Of a stretch of DNA of 64,000 bases, positions 59,200 to 64,000 are shown piece after piece. Positions within the stretch are counted from its first letter, which is position 1. Each line of letters begins with the position of its first letter. Where the stretch lies: contig CAWCUU010000003.1 of assembly GCA_963798855.1 (NCBI GenBank), forward strand, positions 62,001 through 126,000, in the 5' to 3' direction. The position numbers and the translations under genes are program-made. The DNA is from CAWCUU01 sp963798855 (GTDB lineage Bacteria; Gemmatimonadota; Gemmatimonadetes; Longimicrobiales; RSA9). A model generated the notes under the pieces. That model did no database searches. It worked only from the letters and a program-made list of their open reading frames with translations, and was not told the DNA's origin.

Positions 59200-59922
59200 A
59201 TGAGTTCCACGATTGTCCGGAGCCGGGGTTGGCTCGGCCTGCTGTTGCTGGTGTCGGCTCCCGCGGCTGTGCAGGCCCAACAGCCGACGGACTCGATTTT
59301 CGCGGCATGCGTCGCGAACGACACGACATCGGAGTGGCGCCAGGTCGCCGCAGCCTGGCAGCGCGGCTCCGCGGCGCCGCCCACGGATCCGTCGCTCCGG
59401 ACGCGGCTCATCGAGCTCGCACGGCGGGACCAGCTGATCCGCCAGGTTCCCGACATGGTCGACTCGCTGCGCAGCGGGACCTACATCCAGCGGATGACCG
59501 CAGTTGACTCCGCGAACGCGGCCGCGCTCCGGGAGATCGTCCAGGAGCACGGCTGGCCGACGCGCACCACGGTAGGCACGGAGGGGGCGTCGGCGGCCTT
59601 CCTGCTCGCGCAGCACAACCCATCGATCCAGGACTGGGCGCTCGATTTGATGCGGACGCTGCCTGCCGGCGAAGTCTCACCGACCGATCTCGCAATGCTC
59701 GAGGACCGGGTTCGAGTTTCGCATGGCAAGCCACAGCTCTTTGGTACGCAACTCCATGCCACGCCGGACGGGAAGTCGATGGTCTTCGGTCCGATCGCCG
59801 ATCTCGCCCACGTCGACGCGCGCCGCGCGAAGCTGGGCCTCTACCCTCTGGATTCCTACATCTGCATGATTCAGGGTGTCTACGGACTGAACGTCCAGCC
59901 CCCGAAGCCCGCCGGCAGCTAG
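59200..59922 (+). CDS. DUF6624-family exported protein
   Basis: A 240-residue protein with a signal peptide ending AVQAQQ. The conserved core GWPTRTTVGTEGASAAFLLA near residue 115, then DLAMLEDRVRVSHGKPQLFG, is the DUF6624 signature. Its function is unknown. The ATG follows GGAGCAAGG, and the gene is probably cotranscribed with the acyltransferase. It is convergent with the ABC permease gene with 4 bases of overlap. Confidence 0.8.
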   Translation: MSSTIVRSRGWLGLLLLVSAPAAVQAQQPTDSIFAACVANDTTSEWRQVAAAWQRGSAAPPTDPSLRTRLIELARRDQLIRQVPDMVDSLRSGTYIQRMTAVDSANAAALREIVQEHGWPTRTTVGTEGASAAFLLAQHNPSIQDWALDLMRTLPAGEVSPTDLAMLEDRVRVSHGKPQLFGTQLHATPDGKSMVFGPIADLAHVDARRAKLGLYPLDSYICMIQGVYGLNVQPPKPAGS

Positions 59923-61527
59923 CTCGACCCCCGTGGCCGCACCGCTCGCTCGACGAGCGCCAGCGCGCCGTCGACCGCGAATGCCAGAAGCGCCGCAGGG
60001 ATCGCCCCGGACAGGATCATCCGCGTGTCCGAAAGCGCGAGGCCGGCGACGATGGGGTCGCCGAGTCCACCGGCCCCGATGAACGCCGCCATGGTCGCCG
60101 TGCCGACGTCGATTACTGCTGCGGTGCGGATCCCGGCCATGATGATCGGCGCGGCCAGCGGCAGGCGGACGAGCCGCAGTACCTGCACCGGGGTCATGCC
60201 GATCGCCTCCGCGGCCCGCACGGCGGCGGGATCGGCATCCCGGACCCCGCTGTAGGTGTTTCGCGCGATCGGATACAGCGAGTAGAGGAACAGTCCGATC
60301 AGCGCCGGTCGGATCCCGATGCCGAAGAGTGGGATCATGAAGGCGAGCAGCGCGATGCTCGGTACCGTCTGCAGCAGGCCGAGCCCCCGCACTGCCGACT
60401 CCGCCGAGCGACGGAAGCGCTCCAGCGCGACGCCGAGCGGCACCGCCACGAGGATCGCGGCGAGAAGGGAGACCGCGACCAGCACCAGATGCCTCCGCGT
60501 GAGGCGCCACAGGTCGGCACGCTTCTCCCAAAGATAAGCCGGCAGAGCGGCCGGCGCGGATGCCTTATCCGCCGTGCTCTCGCGGCTGCGCCCCGGCCCC
60601 GCACGGCCGACCGCCGAATCCCGAACGACGCCCACCGACTGGAGCGCCTCGGCGGCCACACGCGCCACGGGCTCGCCCCCGACCTCGACCCGCTCGTTCA
60701 GCCGCCGCATCATCGACTCGTCCAGCCGGCCGCCGAGCTCCTCCAGCGTGGCCATCACCCCCGGACGATGCGCCGCGACTTCGGCGGACACGAGCGGGGC
60801 GGCCTCGTAGGCCGGAAAGAAGCCGCGGTCGTCGCGGAGTACGACCAGGTCGTAGCGCGCGATCGCTCCGTCCGTCGAGTAGCCGTCGATGACGTCCACC
60901 TCGCCGGCAGCGAGCGCCCGGTACTTCACGGCCTGCAGGAGCGACCGGACCGCGGCGAATCGGAGAGCGTAGGCCCGCCGCAGGCCGGGCAGCCCATCGT
61001 CGCGTCCGATGAAGTCGGGACTGAGGCCAGCCGTCAGAGTTGGCGCGACGCGGCTCAGGTCGGTGAGCGAGCGCAGCCCGTAGCGCTCCGCGGTCTCGCG
61101 ACGTACGGCGATCGCGTACGTGTTCTGGAAGCCGAGTGGCGGCAGCCACCGGACGCCCCACCGCTCCTCGAAATCACCGGCGACCCGTCTGAAGACGGCT
61201 CGCGGGTCCGACATTGGGGGTGCGCCCAGGATCGCGACGAGGCCGGTCCCCGTGTATTCCGGGTAGACATTCAATGGCGCCCGCGCGGAGGGCGCGGAAG
61301 CTGATCTCCGTCGCGCCCAGCCCGGCGCGTCGCTGCACACGATAGCCGCGAGCCTCGAGCAGCTGGGCGAACATCTCGGCAAGGATGTACGACTCCGCGA
61401 ACGGCTTCGACCCGACCACCACCGGCCGCTCGCCCTCCGCTATCGTCTGCGCGGCGGCCCTCCACGCCCCGGCCGGCCCGGCAGCCAGCGCCAGCGCCCC
61501 GATCGCAAACAGACTCCGGGCGGTCAT
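59919..61527 (-). pseudogene. Fused substrate-binding/permease of an osmolyte ABC transporter, frameshifted near 61270
   Basis: This should be one OpuC/ProX-ProW-like fusion: an exported binding domain followed by a six-helix permease. The first part, from ATG 61527, reads VVVGSKPFAESYILAEMFAQ and LLEARGYRV before drifting out of frame. The rest continues in the next frame as VYPEYTGTGLVAILG, through a permease segment TVPSIALLAFMIPLFGIGI. Removing one base at 61270-61271 restores the canonical AIDVYPEYTG join, giving about 535 residues. It is either an assembly error or a fresh mutation. ATG 61527 overlaps the ATPase stop. Confidence 0.82.
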
Positions 61528-62351
61528 CGCGCCTCGATCCGCGCCGTCCTCAGGAGGCGCTCGACGTAGGGACTCGCCGGCGACCGCCGCAGCACGTCCG
61601 GCGTCGCGACCTGCTCGAGGCGCCCCGCTCGCAGAACCGCCACTCGATCGGCGAGTCGTACGGCCTCGTGGAGATCGTGCGTCACGAGCAGCATTGCGAT
61701 GCCGAGCCGGCGGCGGAGCTCGTCGAAGGCCTCCTGCAGCTCGGCTCGGGTGATCGCGTCCAGGGCGCCGAACGGCTCGTCGAGCAGGACAATGGAAGGT
61801 CGGCCGGCGAGGGAGCGGGCGATCGCGACGCGCTGACGCTGCCCGCCGGAAAGCTGCGCCGGCCAGCGCGAGCCGAAGTCTTCGGGCGGCAGGCCGACGA
61901 GGCGAAGTGCCTCTTCCGCGGCGGCACGCGACGGCTCTCGCCGCAGCCACGGCACCGTCTCCGCGTTGCGCAGCACCGACCAGTGTGGCAGCAGACCGCC
62001 CTCCTGCTGAACGTAGCCGAGGCTCCTGCGCAGCGTCACGACGTCCACCGCCGCCACGTCCTCGCCGCGAACGCGTACGATCCCGGAGTCCGGGACGACG
62101 AGTCGGTTGAAGCAGCGCAGCAGCGTGGTCTTGCCGGATCCGCTCTCTCCGACCAGCGCGACCGCTTCGCCAGGCTCGACGACGAGCGAGACCCCATCCA
62201 GCGCGGTGATTTCGCCGTAGTGCTTTACGACACGCTCCGCCTCGAGCGCCGGGCTCGCCCTCTCCGCCTTCTCAGGCGTCTGCGTAGCGCTCCAGGCGCA
62301 GCAGGACGGACTGCACCCCCTCCGCGAACGTGGGGTGAACCATCTCCGCAT
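61524..62351 (-). CDS. ABC transporter ATPase, glycine betaine/proline type
   Basis: An OpuCA/ProV-like ATPase. Walker A is GESGSGKTT, the signature is LSGGQRQRVAIARS and Walker B is IVLLDEPFGALD. The frame has no usable start between the first conserved residues (RVVKHYGEI) and ATG 62351, so the annotated start overlaps the neighbouring oxidoreductase by 80 bases and adds about 35 unlikely residues. A start error or non-canonical start is possible. It forms the transporter with the binding protein-permease gene downstream. Confidence 0.85.
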   Translation of the reverse strand: MRRWFTPRSRRGCSPSCCAWSATQTPEKAERASPALEAERVVKHYGEITALDGVSLVVEPGEAVALVGESGSGKTTLLRCFNRLVVPDSGIVRVRGEDVAAVDVVTLRRSLGYVQQEGGLLPHWSVLRNAETVPWLRREPSRAAAEEALRLVGLPPEDFGSRWPAQLSGGQRQRVAIARSLAGRPSIVLLDEPFGALDAITRAELQEAFDELRRRLGIAMLLVTHDLHEAVRLADRVAVLRAGRLEQVATPDVLRRSPASPYVERLLRTARIEAR

Positions 62352-63645
62352 CCACGAGCGCGCTCACCGGTGACCTGGCCGCCATGAGCGCGACGAAGAT
62401 GTGGATCAGCTCACCCGCCTCCGCACCGACGATCCGTGCGCCGATCAACCGCTGGCTCTCGGGGTCCACGAGCACCTTCAGGAGGCCCGCGCTCCGTCCG
62501 GTTTCCTGCGCGCGCGCCACGGCGCCGAAGGACATGGTCGCGGATTCGAAGCGCACCCCCCTCTTCCGCGCTTCCTTCTCCGAGAGTCCGACCCCCGCGA
62601 CCTGTGGATCCGTAAACACGGCGTGCGGGACCAGGCGGTCCGCCCGGGTGCGCCTCCCTCTGCCTACCAGGAGATCGAACAGGATGCGATGGTCGTCCCA
62701 GGCGGCGTGCGTGAACTGTGGCCCGCCGGCGGTCACGTCGCCGACGGCGTAAACGCCTTCGGCGCTCGTCCGGTAGTGGTCATCCACGACGACGAAGCCC
62801 CGCTCGTCTAGATCGACGCCGGCCGCATCGCAGCCGAGATCGTCCGTGTTCGGCCGTCTCCCCGTCGCGACGAGCAAATCCGAGCCCTCGAGGACGTCGC
62901 CGCCTTTCAGCTCGAGACGGATCGTGCTTCTGCCCCGAGCCGCGCCGACGGCCGTCTCCCCGAGCCGGAGCTCGATGCCCTCCTGCCGAAATGCTTCCGC
63001 GAGCGCGTCGGCGACATCCGCATCCTCCCGGTCGAGCAGATGCGGCCCCGGGTGGACGACCGTCACGCCGGCGCCGAAACGTCGGTACATCTGGGCGAAC
63101 TCGCAGCCAATGTAGCCGCCGCCCACCACCAGCAGTCGCTCGGGGATCTCCCGCAGCTCCATCGCGCGGACATTGTCCAGCCACGGCACGTTCTGCAGGC
63201 CGCGCAGCGGGGGCACGGCGGCCCTCGCTCCGGTATTCAGCACGATCGTCGGCGCGCGGTGGACCTCGCCGTCGAGGGATACCTCCCGCCGGCCCGTGAA
63301 GCGGGCGTGGCCGTGCACGAAATGCAGGTTCGGGGCGGCGGACGCGATGCGACGGCGCACGCCGTCGCGCCATTCGGCCACCATCCGGTCCTTGCGCTCG
63401 ACGACGGCGCCGAGGTCCACCTGAACGCCGCCGACGCGCACCCCCAGGTCGGGCGCGACGCGAGCGGCGTGCGCCGCCGCGGCGCTGGCGACCATCGTCT
63501 TCGTCGGGGTACAGCCGAAATTCACACACGTGCCCCCGGCCACGAGCCGCTCCGCGAGCAGCACCCGACGGCCGCCGCGGGCCAGGCGCACCGACAGCGG
63601 AACGCCGGCCTGGCCGCTGCCGATCACGATCGCATCCCACTCCAT
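62272..63645 (-). CDS. Class I pyridine nucleotide-disulfide oxidoreductase (mercuric/dihydrolipoyl type)
   Basis: A 457-residue FAD-dependent enzyme. The FAD site is IVIGSGQAGVPLSV, and the redox-active disulfide is GGTCVNFGCTPTKT near residue 38. NAD(P) binding is at VVGGGYIGCEFAQMYRRFG near 174, and the C-terminus has VHPTFAEGVQSVLL with the catalytic His-Pro. No N-terminal heavy-metal domain or C-terminal vicinal Cys pair is present, so mercuric reductase is unlikely. The substrate is probably a thiol or quinone. The gene is 94 bases from the divergent EgtD-like start. Confidence 0.9.
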   Translation of the reverse strand: MEWDAIVIGSGQAGVPLSVRLARGGRRVLLAERLVAGGTCVNFGCTPTKTMVASAAAAHAARVAPDLGVRVGGVQVDLGAVVERKDRMVAEWRDGVRRRIASAAPNLHFVHGHARFTGRREVSLDGEVHRAPTIVLNTGARAAVPPLRGLQNVPWLDNVRAMELREIPERLLVVGGGYIGCEFAQMYRRFGAGVTVVHPGPHLLDREDADVADALAEAFRQEGIELRLGETAVGAARGRSTIRLELKGGDVLEGSDLLVATGRRPNTDDLGCDAAGVDLDERGFVVVDDHYRTSAEGVYAVGDVTAGGPQFTHAAWDDHRILFDLLVGRGRRTRADRLVPHAVFTDPQVAGVGLSEKEARKRGVRFESATMSFGAVARAQETGRSAGLLKVLVDPESQRLIGARIVGAEAGELIHIFVALMAARSPVSALVDAEMVHPTFAEGVQSVLLRLERYADA

Positions 63646-63739
63646 CCACCCTCCTGTTTTTCGGGCGCAGGGAACCCTATCCTATCGGACCGGATCTTGC
63701 CGGCCGGTCCGTCGCCGCCGCTCCTCGAACCCAACCATC

Positions 63740-64000
63740 ATGTCGCGCGAGGCGAGCACCCCGACGATCCATGTCATGGACACAGGCCACCTGCTGCGCG
63801 AAGTGAGGGCGGGGCTCGCGAAGACGCCCCGGGAGGTCCCGCCCCGCTTCTTCTACGACGAACGCGGCTCGCGCCTGTTCGAGAGCATCACCCGACTTCC
63901 GGAATACTATCTCACGCGCACGGAGCGCGCTCTGCTGGGCTCGCACGGATCCGAATGGACGCGATCCCTGGCGCCCCGAAGCCTGATCGAGCCGGGAGCG
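63740..64000 (+). CDS. EgtD-family histidine N-alpha-methyltransferase, truncated by the window end
   Basis: Only the first 87 residues are visible, cut at base 64000. ATG 63740 leads to VPPRFFYDERGSRLFESIT and RLPEYYLTRTERALL, the clear N-terminus of the EgtD/DUF2260 SAM-dependent methyltransferases. These make hercynine, the first intermediate of ergothioneine, though other members act on different targets. No egtB is visible. It starts a new plus-strand transcript divergent from the oxidoreductase. Confidence 0.88.
   Translation, partial: MSREASTPTIHVMDTGHLLREVRAGLAKTPREVPPRFFYDERGSRLFESITRLPEYYLTRTERALLGSHGSEWTRSLAPRSLIEPGA

Noticed and set aside
62272..63645. Mercuric reductase
   Set aside because: The fold and CxxxxC are shared by the whole class, but the C-terminal Cys pair and N-terminal metal domain of MerA are absent and no mer genes are nearby.
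1..64000. rRNA, tRNA or CRISPR features
   Set aside because: No regularly spaced direct repeats, no tRNA-like TTCGA arms in a cloverleaf context and no rRNA segments were noticed.

Overview
The window is a GC-rich bacterial chromosome segment, densely packed, with no rRNA, tRNA or CRISPR seen. The gene content suggests a Gram-negative, menaquinone-using bacterium related to Gemmatimonadota. This is inferred from the UbiX/UbiA/UbiD-type late quinone genes with a MenG methyltransferase, a YpdA-type oxidoreductase, a short carboxypeptidase-regulatory/TonB-plug protein, a 6-bladed beta-propeller lipoprotein, and an outer-membrane-type chaperone and FtsEX-EnvC set. No marker gene for taxonomy is present. 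Recurrent promoter architecture can be read by eye: TTGACn, 18 bp, TAGnTT.

Layout. 0-3.3 kb: end of purD, mutM, a UvrC-like GIY-YIG protein, a phosphodiesterase. 3.3-9.2 kb: late quinone genes (ubiX, ubiA, ubiD, and menG further on) enclosing an EamA exporter and an amidohydrolase. 9.2-13 kb: an ECF-like sigma factor, a zinc-finger anti-sigma factor and three envelope proteins in a tight operon, then OsmC. 13.5-17.5 kb: a lower-GC accessory island, all on the minus strand. It holds an AraC-like regulator, a beta-propeller lipoprotein, a thioredoxin-like lipoprotein with a frameshift in a G5 run, a Cys-rich secreted micropeptide and a plug protein, beside an IS110 remnant. It is the best candidate here for an undescribed system. 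17.5-20 kb: SAM hydrolase, a small protein, Mrp and NifU (Fe-S assembly). 20-28.7 kb: a large aldehyde dehydrogenase; a five-gene minus operon (PLP trans-sulfuration enzyme, penicillin acylase, YpdA, mini heme-copper oxidase, CopD-like); a conserved two-domain hypothetical protein.

28.7-35.4 kb: a minus operon of overlapping genes running lepA, GT9 glycosyltransferase, ROK kinase, PfkB kinase, STAS-HATPase and STAS-like protein, preceded by a 38-bp-period GC-rich array. 35.4-42.8 kb: DUF72, DUF58 and BatA-like proteins, and Mfd. 42.9-52 kb: two parvulin chaperones, PdxA, FtsE, FtsX, EnvC-like activator, HolB, MoaC and a lytic transglycosylase. 52-58 kb: LysM lytic transglycosylase, a paralog of the 28-kb hypothetical protein, a release-factor-like (baeRF) protein, GuaB with a structured leader, and a small protein. 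58-64 kb: hexapeptide acyltransferase, DUF6624 protein, an osmolyte-type ABC transporter whose fused binding protein-permease is frameshifted, a flavin disulfide oxidoreductase, and the start of an EgtD-type methyltransferase cut by the window end.

Much of the window is housekeeping (DNA repair, quinone, Fe-S, peptidoglycan, protein folding, purines). The accessory island, the paralogous hypothetical pair, the sigma-factor envelope module and the two single-base frameshifts deserve most attention.
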